Under the pieces are notes generated by a model that was not told where the DNA came from, did not search any database, and saw only the letters and a list, made by a program, of their open reading frames with translations. A DNA stretch of 6,265 bases from Glaciecola sp. UBA2563 (lineage in GTDB: Bacteria > Pseudomonadota > Gammaproteobacteria > Enterobacterales > Alteromonadaceae): positions 1-6,265 of the forward strand of contig DDLV01000126.1 of the NCBI GenBank assembly GCA_002340325.1, read 5' to 3'. The translations under genes were made by a program, and so were the position numbers. Shown in pieces: positions 1 through 6,185 of the stretch; position 1 is the first letter of the stretch, and every line of letters begins with the position of its first letter.

Positions 1-107
1 CCTACAATCAAATGAGCGATGTCGCTGTCTGCAACACTTAAACAGAACAGAGCCTTCGAATTTCTTGAAAATTAATTTTGTTGTTTATTTCGATATTAGA
101 GCATGCT
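1..107. other. Non-coding sequence downstream of pgk
   Basis: No gene can be supported here. The region holds an AT-rich palindrome (AAAATTAATTTT, about 66-79) and a short inverted repeat AGCGA-TG-TCGCT at 15-26. Neither is a GC-rich stem followed by a T-run, so I see no convincing intrinsic terminator for pgk, and the operon may continue past the left edge. One plus-strand frame is open from the edge to a TAA at 39-41, but 12 codons are too few to call the end of a gene. In many gammaproteobacteria pgk is followed by pyk or fba; neither is visible here. Confidence 0.6.
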
Positions 108-1283
108 TTAATCTCTATCCAATATCGCTACTGCTGGAAGTGTTTTTCCCTCTAAAAACTCAAGGAACGCACCGCCACCTGTGGAGATATAAGATAACTT
201 ATCTGCAATTGAATATTTGTCAACTGCTGCTAATGTATCACCACCACCTGCAATTGAAAATGCACTGCTTTGTGCGATTGCATTTGACAGTACTTCCGTA
301 CCTTTTGCGAACTGGTCGAACTCAAATACACCAACCGGACCATTCCATACGATAGTACCTGCATTTTTTAGTATTTCAGCAAGCTGTTCAGCGGTCTTAG
401 GGCCGACATCGAATATCATATCATCGTCTGCCACATCGCCAACCGGCTTAATTGTCGCTTCAGTATTCTCATCAAATGCTTTACCCACAACAACGTCAAC
501 AGGGACAGGAATTTCTCCTCCAGCATCACGGGCTTGCTTCATTAACGCATTTGCTTGTTCTATCAAGTCGCTTTCATAAAGCGATTTACCTACTGCATTG
601 CCGCATGCCGCAATAAACGTATTAGCAATACCTCCGCCCACAATAAGCTGATCTACCTTCGATGAAAGGCTTTCCAACACCGTAAGTTTTGTACTTACCT
701 TTGAACCACCCACAATGGCAACCAAAGGTCTGGCAGGGTTTTCTAATGCTTTACCTAGCGCATCTAGCTCAGCGGCCAATAATGGCCCAGCGCATGCTTC
801 CTTAGAATATTTAGCGACACCATGCGTACTTGCTTGGGCTCTATGTGCCGTGCCAAATGCATCCATGACAAATACATCACACAACGCTGCGTACTGCTTG
901 GCCAGCGCTTCATCGTCTTTCTTTTCGCCTTTATTAAATCTTACATTTTCTAAAAGCGTGACTTCACCAGCGTTCGCATTAACGGAATTACCATCCAAAT
1001 ACTCAGCAACAAAATTTACTTTTGCGTCCAAATTTTGTACGAGATAATCGGCCACAGGCTTTAATGAGAACTTTTCCTCATACTCACCTTCAGTAGGTCT
1101 TCCAAGATGTGACATCAGTATTACAGCAGCACCCATTTCAAGCGCTTTATTAATGCTTGGGATGGACGCTTTCAGCCGTGCATCTGAGATAATTTTTCCA
1201 TCGTTAACTGGTACATTCAAATCTTGACGAATAAGCACTCTCTTCCCAGATAGATTAAGCTCGTGCATTGATTTAATTGACAT
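108..1283 (-). CDS. pgk: Phosphoglycerate kinase
   Basis: Cytosolic glycolytic kinase that transfers phosphate from 1,3-bisphosphoglycerate to ADP, giving 3-phosphoglycerate and ATP, and runs in reverse in gluconeogenesis. The 391 residues match the usual bacterial length (about 387-395). The N-terminal substrate domain shows RQDLNVP (19-25), DAR (34-36), SHLGRP (58-63), ENVRF (112-116) and DAFGTAHR (141-148). The C-terminal nucleotide domain shows GGSKVSTK (192-199), WNGPVGVFE (313-321), GGGDT (346-350) and STGGGA (367-372). All expected signature residues are present. The ATG is preceded by an AAAGGG Shine-Dalgarno (complement of 1291-1296) about 7 nt upstream, which supports this start over the internal Met6. 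It is the third gene of the tkt-epd-pgk operon, 31 nt after epd, with no promoter evident in the gap. Confidence 0.98.
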   Translation of the reverse strand: MSIKSMHELNLSGKRVLIRQDLNVPVNDGKIISDARLKASIPSINKALEMGAAVILMSHLGRPTEGEYEEKFSLKPVADYLVQNLDAKVNFVAEYLDGNSVNANAGEVTLLENVRFNKGEKKDDEALAKQYAALCDVFVMDAFGTAHRAQASTHGVAKYSKEACAGPLLAAELDALGKALENPARPLVAIVGGSKVSTKLTVLESLSSKVDQLIVGGGIANTFIAACGNAVGKSLYESDLIEQANALMKQARDAGGEIPVPVDVVVGKAFDENTEATIKPVGDVADDDMIFDVGPKTAEQLAEILKNAGTIVWNGPVGVFEFDQFAKGTEVLSNAIAQSSAFSIAGGGDTLAAVDKYSIADKLSYISTGGGAFLEFLEGKTLPAVAILDRD

Positions 1284-1314
1284 GTTATTTCCCTTTAAAA
1301 ACTAAATAATCTGA

Positions 1315-2328
1315 TTAATACCCTAATTTATGCATGTAAATGGCCGTATCGAGCATTCGATTGGCAAATCCCCATTCGTTGTCACTCCACAATAACGTCT
1401 TGACCAATCGTTTGTGGCTGACTCTGGTTTGTGTTCCATCAACGATACATGAATGAGGGTCATGATTAAAATCTACGGACACTAAAGGCAGTTCAGTGTA
1501 ATCAATCACGTTATTGGGGTAACTGGACTTTGCGTTGATGATTTTACTATTAACATCATTGACATTGACATCGCTGAGCAAGCTTACGGATAAATCCATC
1601 GCCGTTACGTTGATGGTAGGTACCCTTACAGCAATTGCTTCAAATTTATTGGCAAATTTTGGGAGGATCCGCTCCACACCTGTTGCCAATCTCGTATCCA
1701 CAGGAATGATTGATTGGCTGGCCGCTCTCGTTCGTCGCAGATCCACGTGATAAGCATCAATAACCTGCTGGTCATGCATTGATGCGTGAATAGTCGTGAT
1801 GGTTCCACTTTCAATGCCAAAAGCATCATCTAGTATTTTTATGATTGGCACGACGCAATTGGTTGTGCATGAACCATTTGAAATAATGATATCGCCTCGA
1901 GTTAAGTCTTGATGATTAACACCGTAGATCGTTGTCGCGTCTACTTCAGGTGTCGCTGGTTGCGAAAATAAGACTTTTTTTGCACCATTACGAATATGCA
2001 CATCCGCGTCACTTCGCTGATCGTGAATGCCAGAGCATTCAAACACAATATCCACATTTTCTTGATGCCAAGCAATTTCTTCTAAGTGAGAGGAATGGGA
2101 TAGCCGAATATCATCATTACCAATATAAAAACCTTTCTGGCTTCTTATCGCAGGAGATCGAAATCGACCATGAGCAGAATCATAGTTTAGCAGGTGAACA
2201 ATTCCCTCGGGTTCGGCAATTTCATTGATCATGACTACCTTTGCTCGATTCGCATAACCTTCTTCATAAAGCGCCCTGACGACGCTTCTACCTATGCGGC
2301 CAAAACCGTTTATACCGATTCTTAACAT
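1315..2328 (-). CDS. epd: D-erythrose-4-phosphate dehydrogenase (GAPDH family)
   Basis: NAD-dependent dehydrogenase that oxidises erythrose 4-phosphate to 4-phosphoerythronate, the first step of DXP-dependent pyridoxal 5'-phosphate synthesis. Its length is 337 residues, against 339 for E. coli Epd. The N-terminal Rossmann motif is INGFGRIGR (6-14). The catalytic block is SNGSCTTNC (150-158), with nucleophile Cys154 and partner His181. The stretch MHDQQVIDAYHVDLRRTRAA (184-203) resembles E. coli Epd closely and differs from the matching segment of classical GAPDH. C-terminal DNEWGFANRMLDT (316-328) also matches Epd. Its place between tkt, whose reaction involves erythrose 4-phosphate, and pgk supports the assignment. 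Some GAPDH activity is possible, as Epd and GAPDH overlap in substrate. The ATG lies 10 nt after the tkt stop without a well-placed Shine-Dalgarno: the nearest AAAGGA is inside the tkt end, 16 nt upstream. Translation is probably coupled to tkt. Confidence 0.93.
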   Translation of the reverse strand: MLRIGINGFGRIGRSVVRALYEEGYANRAKVVMINEIAEPEGIVHLLNYDSAHGRFRSPAIRSQKGFYIGNDDIRLSHSSHLEEIAWHQENVDIVFECSGIHDQRSDADVHIRNGAKKVLFSQPATPEVDATTIYGVNHQDLTRGDIIISNGSCTTNCVVPIIKILDDAFGIESGTITTIHASMHDQQVIDAYHVDLRRTRAASQSIIPVDTRLATGVERILPKFANKFEAIAVRVPTINVTAMDLSVSLLSDVNVNDVNSKIINAKSSYPNNVIDYTELPLVSVDFNHDPHSCIVDGTQTRVSHKRLVKTLLWSDNEWGFANRMLDTAIYMHKLGY

Positions 2329-2338
2329 TTAGTGCGTC

Positions 2339-4330
2339 TTAAAGTCCTTTTGCCGCCTTGATTACTGCATCAACCGTGATACCAAAATGCTCAAATAGTG
2401 CACCGCCTGGGGCTGATTCACCAAACGTATTCATAGCCACTACAGCGCCGTTCAAGCCAACGTATTTATACCATGTATCAGGCGCTAGTGCTTCAACCGC
2501 TACTCTTTTGGTAACAGCACTTGGCAATACTTGCTCTTTATATGATGATGATTGGCGGTCAAACACGTCAGTAGATGGCATAGAGACAACACGCGTATGA
2601 ATACCTTCTTCAGTTAGCACCTTAGCTGCGGCAACGGCTAGCTGAACTTCTGAGCCTGTTGCTATCAAAATCATATCAGGCGTTTCGTTACTGTCGACAA
2701 GTACATACCCACCGCGTTCAGCGTCTGCTAATTGCTGGCTCGTTCTTTCTTGCTGCGGCATACCTTGCCGACTAAAGACGAGTGTTGTCGGGCCATCTTT
2801 ACGCTGTATTGCCAGTTTCCACGCAATCGCAGATTCGACCTGATCACAAGGACGCCAATTGTCAAGATTTGGGGTGGCTCGTAAAGCTACAAGCTGCTCG
2901 ACAGGTTGATGAGTGGGGCCGTCTTCACCCAAGCCTATTGAATCATGCGTGTATACAAAGATTGCAGGTAGCTTCATCAGTGCAGCCATTCTTACGGCGT
3001 TTCTGGCATATTCCATAAACATCAAAAATGTGGCGCCGTAAACGGTAAAGCCACCATAAAGACTAATGCCATTCATCATGGCAGACATCCCAAACTCCCT
3101 GACGCCATAGTAGATGTAGTTGCCATTCGTCTCGTTGGCACTGATCCCTTTCGATCCAGACCAAATTGTCAAATTAGAACCGGCTAAATCCGCACTACCG
3201 CCAAGTATTTCTGGCAACATTGGGCCGTATGCATTTAATGCATTTTGAGATGCTTTTCTTGTCGCAACATTAGCCGGATTCGCTTGCAAAGCATGGATGT
3301 ATTTCGTCGCATCTTTTTCAAAATTTGCCGGTAAATCCCCTGCTTTCCTGCGCACAAACTCCTGCGCTAGTTCCGGGTGTTTTGTTTGATATTCTGCAAA
3401 TAATGACTGCCAAGCTTGCTCGGCAGAAGCACCCTTCTCTTTTGCATCCCATCCAGCATAAACATCTTCCGGAATTTCAAACGCGTCGTATTGCCAATCA
3501 AGCGCATCTCGCGTCAGGACAATTTCATCGTCGCCCAACGGAGCACCGTGACAAGACTCCTTGCCTTGTTTGTTTGGCGCGCCGAAACCGATGGTTGTTT
3601 TACAGCAGATCAATGTCGGTTGAGATAGGTTGCCTTTAGCTGATGTAATGGCTTGTTCAATTTGCTCAGGTTCGTGTCCGTCTACGCCGCTAATGACTTG
3701 CCATCCATAGGCTTCGAAACGCTTAGGTGTGTCATCACTAAACCAGCCTTCGACCTCACCATCGATAGAAATGCCATTGTCATCCCAAAACGCGATGAGT
3801 TTGCCCAGGCCCAGCGTCCCAGCTAATGAGCAGGTTTCGTGAGAAATGCCTTCCATTAAACAACCATCGCCCAAGAAGACATAAGTGAAGTGATCAACAA
3901 TGTTGAAGTCTTCAGTGTTAAATTGACCTGCAAGTACTTTTTCTGCCAGTGCCATACCGACTGCATTACTGATACCTTGACCCAAAGGACCCGTCGTCGT
4001 CTCGATACCTGGCGCATAACCGTATTCCGGATGTCCAGGCGTCTTAGAGTGCAGTTGGCGAAAGTTTTTTATCTCGTCGATACCAAGATCATAACCGGTA
4101 AGATGCAACAACGAATACAGAAGCATCGAGCCATGCCCGTTAGAAAGTACAAATCGATCGCGGTTTGGCCAGTTAGGGTTACTAGGATTATGCGAAAGGT
4201 GGTCATTCCAAAGTACCTGCGCGATGTCTGCCATGCCCATTGGCGCGCCAGGGTGACCTGAATTAGCTCGTTGAACGGCGTCCATGCTAAGAGCGCGTAT
4301 CGCGTTAGCTAGGTGACGTCGATTAGCCAT
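2339..4330 (-). CDS. tkt: Transketolase
   Basis: Thiamine-diphosphate enzyme of the non-oxidative pentose phosphate pathway. It moves two-carbon ketol units between sugar phosphates: xylulose-5-P with ribose-5-P, and xylulose-5-P with erythrose-4-P. The 663 residues equal E. coli TktA in length. The N-terminal domain shows SGHPGAP (24-30, His26), NGHGS (64-68, His66), TPGHPE (97-102, His100) and the ThDP/metal motif GDG (154-156) through Asn185. CHGAPLG (260-266) carries the conserved loop histidine. The pyrimidine-binding domain has YGVREFGM (408-415) with the cofactor-activating Glu412, and DGPTHQP (470-476) with His474. The C-terminal domain follows from about residue 540 (for example ATGSEVQLA, 557-565). 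The start is well supported: AAGGAG (complement of 4337-4342) lies 6 nt before the ATG. It is the first gene of the minus-strand operon. No catalytic residue is missing. Confidence 0.98.
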   Translation of the reverse strand: MANRRHLANAIRALSMDAVQRANSGHPGAPMGMADIAQVLWNDHLSHNPSNPNWPNRDRFVLSNGHGSMLLYSLLHLTGYDLGIDEIKNFRQLHSKTPGHPEYGYAPGIETTTGPLGQGISNAVGMALAEKVLAGQFNTEDFNIVDHFTYVFLGDGCLMEGISHETCSLAGTLGLGKLIAFWDDNGISIDGEVEGWFSDDTPKRFEAYGWQVISGVDGHEPEQIEQAITSAKGNLSQPTLICCKTTIGFGAPNKQGKESCHGAPLGDDEIVLTRDALDWQYDAFEIPEDVYAGWDAKEKGASAEQAWQSLFAEYQTKHPELAQEFVRRKAGDLPANFEKDATKYIHALQANPANVATRKASQNALNAYGPMLPEILGGSADLAGSNLTIWSGSKGISANETNGNYIYYGVREFGMSAMMNGISLYGGFTVYGATFLMFMEYARNAVRMAALMKLPAIFVYTHDSIGLGEDGPTHQPVEQLVALRATPNLDNWRPCDQVESAIAWKLAIQRKDGPTTLVFSRQGMPQQERTSQQLADAERGGYVLVDSNETPDMILIATGSEVQLAVAAAKVLTEEGIHTRVVSMPSTDVFDRQSSSYKEQVLPSAVTKRVAVEALAPDTWYKYVGLNGAVVAMNTFGESAPGGALFEHFGITVDAVIKAAKGL

Positions 4331-4366
4331 AAAAAACTCCTTGATTTAACGGGTATCGTTGTTGCG

Positions 4367-4395
4367 TGTATAGCGTTTGACGAACAGGTTCTAAA
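4367..4395 (-). promoter_or_regulatory. Candidate tkt operon promoter
   Basis: On the minus strand a -35-like TTTAGA (complement of 4390-4395) and a -10-like TATACA (complement of 4367-4372) are separated by 17 nt. Each matches the sigma-70 consensus at 4 of 6 positions. Transcription would start near 4360, giving a leader of about 30 nt that contains the AAGGAG site. A second, weaker candidate lies farther out: TTGCTT (complement of 4486-4491) and CACAAT (complement of 4463-4468), also 17 nt apart. The sequence alone does not decide between them. Confidence 0.4.
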
Positions 4396-4419
4396 GTTGA
4401 GTAAACGCCAACAATGATT

Positions 4420-4461
4420 GGACTTAAAAGCGCGTCTTAAGTCCCATTTTTCAAAGACGCG
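4420..4461 (-). promoter_or_regulatory. Two overlapping, mutually exclusive hairpins upstream of tkt
   Basis: GGACTTAA (4420-4427) is a perfect 8-bp complement of TTAAGTCC (4437-4444). CGCGTCTT (4431-4438) is a perfect 8-bp complement of AAGACGCG (4454-4461). The two stems share bases 4437-4438 and each loop holds one arm of the other, so both cannot form in one molecule. In a minus-strand transcript the CGCGTCTT/AAGACGCG stem is followed by CTTTT, a poor T-run. The arrangement resembles an attenuator, but it lies in the tkt leader only if transcription starts at the outer promoter or beyond. Confidence 0.35.
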
Positions 4462-4544
4462 TATTGTGAACCAGAGACGCATTTTAAGCAATTATTTATT
4501 CCGTGTAGAGGACTAATGCTGTTTGTTTAGGCTGCGCCCCTGTC

Positions 4545-4739
4545 ATTCTCATGCAGATGCAATGCTGGTTATTTAAGCGATAAAGCGCCTAGCGGAGGGA
4601 TGTTGATTTTTAAAAGTGTGCTCGCGCATGGATGCGCGAGCCCAAGCGACCATGGATGGCACAGAGCGTCTTTTAAAAATGAACATGCCGCAGCTAGATA
4701 GCAAAGCTTAAATAACCAGCATTGCATTTGCATGAGAAT
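4545..4739. repeat. 195-nt imperfect palindrome, MITE-like element
   Basis: The outer arms 4545-4578 and 4706-4739 are inverted copies matching at 33 of 34 positions (single difference GCAGATG versus GCAAATG). Moving inward, 4589-4616 pairs imperfectly with 4670-4697, including a perfect 11-bp stretch ATTTTTAAAAG (4606-4616) with CTTTTAAAAAT (4670-4680). The unpaired internal segments are short (about 10 and 8 nt). The core 4617-4669 holds two further hairpins. No protein is encoded. Size, near-identical terminal inverted repeats and non-coding content fit a non-autonomous MITE-like element. I see no clear target-site duplication next to the arms. A further inverted match, TTCCGTGT (4499-4506) with ACACGGAA (4749-4756), might mark a wider but asymmetric boundary. 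The alternative is a native, structured intergenic RNA. Confidence 0.72.
4620..4659. repeat. REP-like twin hairpin core with ATGGAT apexes
   Basis: GCTCGCGCAT (4620-4629) pairs perfectly with ATGCGCGAGC (4632-4641) around a two-base GG apex. Nine bases on, CCAT (4650-4653) pairs with ATGG (4656-4659) around the same GG apex. Both hairpins thus share the central word ATGGAT. From general knowledge, short palindromes with such an apex recur between genes in several gammaproteobacterial genomes as REP-like sequences. Whether this is one of a genomic family cannot be told from a single copy. Confidence 0.6.
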
Positions 4740-4789
4740 CTCCATGAAACACGGAAATGTCCAATCAAGCATTTCTCATTTCCATAGAG

Positions 4790-4819
4790 ATCGAAACTTT
4801 CGTTTCGATGACATTTTTT
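4790..4819 (+). terminator. Possible intrinsic terminator, plus-strand direction
   Basis: ATCGAAAC (4790-4797) pairs perfectly with GTTTCGAT (4802-4809) around a TTTC loop. A run of six T follows at 4814-4819 after a 4-nt offset. The stem is AT-rich and the offset is not ideal, so this is a weak terminator candidate. Reading the other way there is no T-run, so it would act only on plus-strand RNA coming from the palindromic element, shielding the metK promoter from read-through. Confidence 0.35.
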
Positions 4820-4851
4820 AATAGGTGCCTGATAGAGTAATAACATCCATG

Positions 4852-4882
4852 TGGTGGCAGCTATTAAAGGAGCTCGCCACCA
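4852..4882. repeat. Stem-loop upstream of the metK operator
   Basis: TGGTGGC (4852-4858) pairs with GCCACCA (4876-4882), and AGCT (4859-4862) with AGCT (4871-4874), giving an 11-bp stem broken by one bulged C at 4875 with an 8-nt loop. The loop holds a Shine-Dalgarno-like AAAGG, but no start codon follows at a useful distance. There is no T-run on either strand, so it is not a standard terminator. Its role is unknown. Confidence 0.5.
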
Positions 4883-4924
4883 AACTACGATCAAACTAAT
4901 CAAAACGTTTCTCACAATTATAGA

Positions 4925-4954
4925 TAGACATATAGACGTCTAGATGTATATACT
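4925..4954 (+). promoter_or_regulatory. Predicted metK promoter
   Basis: A -35 box TAGACA (4925-4930) and a -10 box TATACT (4949-4954) each match the sigma-70 consensus at 5 of 6 positions, with an 18-nt spacer. Transcription would begin near 4961, leaving a leader of about 73 nt. The promoter coincides almost exactly with the met box array, as expected for a MetJ-repressed promoter. A second, weaker pair further down (TTGTTA 4969-4974, TCTATT 4992-4997, 17-nt spacer) is possible. Confidence 0.68.
4926..4949. promoter_or_regulatory. MetJ operator: three tandem met boxes
   Basis: Three abutting 8-mers read AGACATAT (4926-4933), AGACGTCT (4934-4941) and AGATGTAT (4942-4949). The established met box consensus for the SAM-dependent repressor MetJ is AGACGTCT, so they match at 6, 8 and 6 of 8 positions. 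MetJ dimers bind tandem boxes cooperatively, and metK is a known MetJ regulon member in enterics and vibrios. The array covers the predicted -35 box and spacer, so SAM-loaded MetJ should block RNA polymerase and give end-product control of metK. This predicts a metJ gene elsewhere in the genome. Confidence 0.85.
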
Positions 4955-4972
4955 GGCAAACACATCATTTGT

Positions 4973-4990
4973 TACTACACTTTGGTAGTA
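4973..4990 (+). promoter_or_regulatory. Small inverted repeat in the metK leader
   Basis: TACTAC (4973-4978) and GTAGTA (4985-4990) are perfect 6-bp inverted copies around a 6-nt spacer. If transcription starts near 4961 this forms a small stem close to the 5' end of the metK mRNA; in DNA it could be a dyad for a second regulator. I recognise no known operator in it. Confidence 0.3.
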
Positions 4991-5033
4991 GTCTATTTAA
5001 CAGAACATCTAAATATTTACTTGGAATCGAAGA

Positions 5034-6185
5034 ATGACGACAAAACTGTTTACTTCTGAATCAGTATCAGAAGGACATCCCGACAAGATTGCAGATCAAA
5101 TCTCAGATGCAGTGCTCGACGCGATCTTGCGAGACGACCCAAAAGCAAGGGTCGCCTGCGAAACCTTTGTAAAAACGGGCATGGTGCTCGTCGGTGGGGA
5201 AATCAACACGACTGCATGGGTTGATATTGAGGAGCTCACCAGAAAAACGGTTCAGGATATTGGCTATGTGCATTCTGATATGGGGTTTGATGGCGAATCA
5301 TGCGCCGTCTTAAATGCGATTGGAAAACAATCCTCAGATATCAATCAAGGGGTTGACCGGCAGTCTCCTGAGGAGCAAGGTGCAGGCGATCAAGGCTTAA
5401 TGTTTGGGTACGCAAGCAATGAAACTGATGTGCTTATGCCTGCGCCGATCACCTTTTCTCATCGTTTGGTACAGCGTCAGGCTGAAGTGCGAAGGAACGG
5501 CACTCTTGATTGGTTAAGGCCCGATGCAAAAAGCCAAGTTACTTTTGTCTACGAAAATGGCAAACCCGTAGGTATTGATGCTGTAGTGCTGTCAACACAA
5601 CACTGTGACAGTGTCGATAATAAAACAATTCAAGAAGGTGTCATGGAAGAGATCATTAAACCTGTATTGCCTGAAGAATGGTTAACTGATTTGACAAAGT
5701 ATCACATAAATCCCACCGGTAGATTCGTGATTGGAGGACCTATGGGTGATTGTGGATTAACAGGAAGAAAAATCATTGTCGACACCTATGGTGGAATGGC
5801 AAGGCATGGTGGCGGTGCTTTTTCGGGTAAAGACCCATCAAAAGTCGACAGATCTGCTGCATATGCAGGCAGATACGTTGCGAAAAACATCGTTGCTGCT
5901 GGCCTTGCTGATAAGTGTGAAATTCAAATCAGCTACGCCATTGGCGTTGCCGAACCTACATCTATTAGCGTTGAGACATTTGGTACGGGGAAAATCTCTG
6001 AGCATACGATGGTCGATTTAGTAAAAACTCACTTCGATTTAAGACCCTATGGACTGATTAAAATGCTGGATTTAGAGCAACCCATCTATCAACCAACAGC
6101 TGCCTATGGCCATTTTGGTCGAGATGAATTCCCGTGGGAAGCAATGGATAAAGTTGACGCATTAAAAAGTGACGCAGGTATTTAA
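5034..6185 (+). CDS. metK: S-adenosylmethionine synthetase (methionine adenosyltransferase)
   Basis: Cytosolic enzyme that joins methionine and ATP to form S-adenosylmethionine, releasing phosphate and pyrophosphate. SAM is the main methyl donor and feeds polyamine synthesis and radical-SAM chemistry. The 383 residues match E. coli MetK (384) in length and align nearly colinearly. Signature motifs are GHPDKIADQISD (14-25, with His15 and Asp17), GAGDQG (116-121, the ATP-binding hexapeptide) and the P-loop-like GGGAFSGKDPSKVDRS (259-274). The block from INPTGRFVIGG (225-235) to that loop is essentially as in E. coli. The ATG has a modest GGAA site (5023-5026) 7 nt upstream; the N-terminus KLFTSESVSEGHPDK fits the family, so the start is secure. 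It lies divergent from the tkt operon with its own promoter and MetJ operator. Confidence 0.98.
   Translation: MTTKLFTSESVSEGHPDKIADQISDAVLDAILRDDPKARVACETFVKTGMVLVGGEINTTAWVDIEELTRKTVQDIGYVHSDMGFDGESCAVLNAIGKQSSDINQGVDRQSPEEQGAGDQGLMFGYASNETDVLMPAPITFSHRLVQRQAEVRRNGTLDWLRPDAKSQVTFVYENGKPVGIDAVVLSTQHCDSVDNKTIQEGVMEEIIKPVLPEEWLTDLTKYHINPTGRFVIGGPMGDCGLTGRKIIVDTYGGMARHGGGAFSGKDPSKVDRSAAYAGRYVAKNIVAAGLADKCEIQISYAIGVAEPTSISVETFGTGKISEHTMVDLVKTHFDLRPYGLIKMLDLEQPIYQPTAAYGHFGRDEFPWEAMDKVDALKSDAGI

Larger units (their letters stand above)
4331..5033. other. Divergent intergenic region between tkt and metK
   Basis: This 703-nt gap is unusually rich in structure and I find no credible protein gene in it. 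From the tkt side it holds the tkt Shine-Dalgarno and a candidate promoter (4367-4395), two overlapping hairpins (4420-4461), a 195-nt palindromic element (4545-4739), a terminator-like hairpin (4790-4819), a GC-richer hairpin (4852-4882), the MetJ operator and metK promoter (4925-4954), and a small stem in the metK leader (4973-4990). Short minus-strand open frames cross it, but they lack ribosome binding sites and cut through the palindrome arms. Confidence 0.8.

Noticed and set aside
3..41. Possible 3' end of a plus-strand gene entering from the left edge
   Set aside because: Only 12 codons are visible, with no recognisable sequence, and convergent orientation to pgk cannot be established.
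2334..4444. Similar words GCGTCTTAAAGTCC (2334-2347) and GCGTCTTAAGTCC (4432-4444) at the two ends of tkt
   Set aside because: A 13-mer match that needs one indel is expected by chance at about this frequency in 6 kb, and one copy overlaps the tkt stop codon.
4309..4491. Minus-strand 60-codon open frame ahead of tkt
   Set aside because: It overlaps the tkt start in another frame, covers the promoter and hairpin region, and has no ribosome binding site or recognisable domain.
4569..4772. Minus-strand 67-codon open frame through the palindrome
   Set aside because: It runs through both inverted arms and the hairpin core, so its sequence is dictated by the repeat. No coding signature is seen.
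4694..4915. Minus-strand open frame of 73 codons with a hydrophobic N-terminus
   Set aside because: It begins at GTG without a Shine-Dalgarno, crosses the terminator-like hairpin and ends inside the palindrome arm. It resembles no family I know.
4961..5033. SAM riboswitch in the metK leader
   Set aside because: The leader is only about 73 nt and AT-rich, with a single 6-bp stem. It lacks the multi-helix core of SAM-I or the conserved SAM-II elements, and the MetJ operator already accounts for SAM control.
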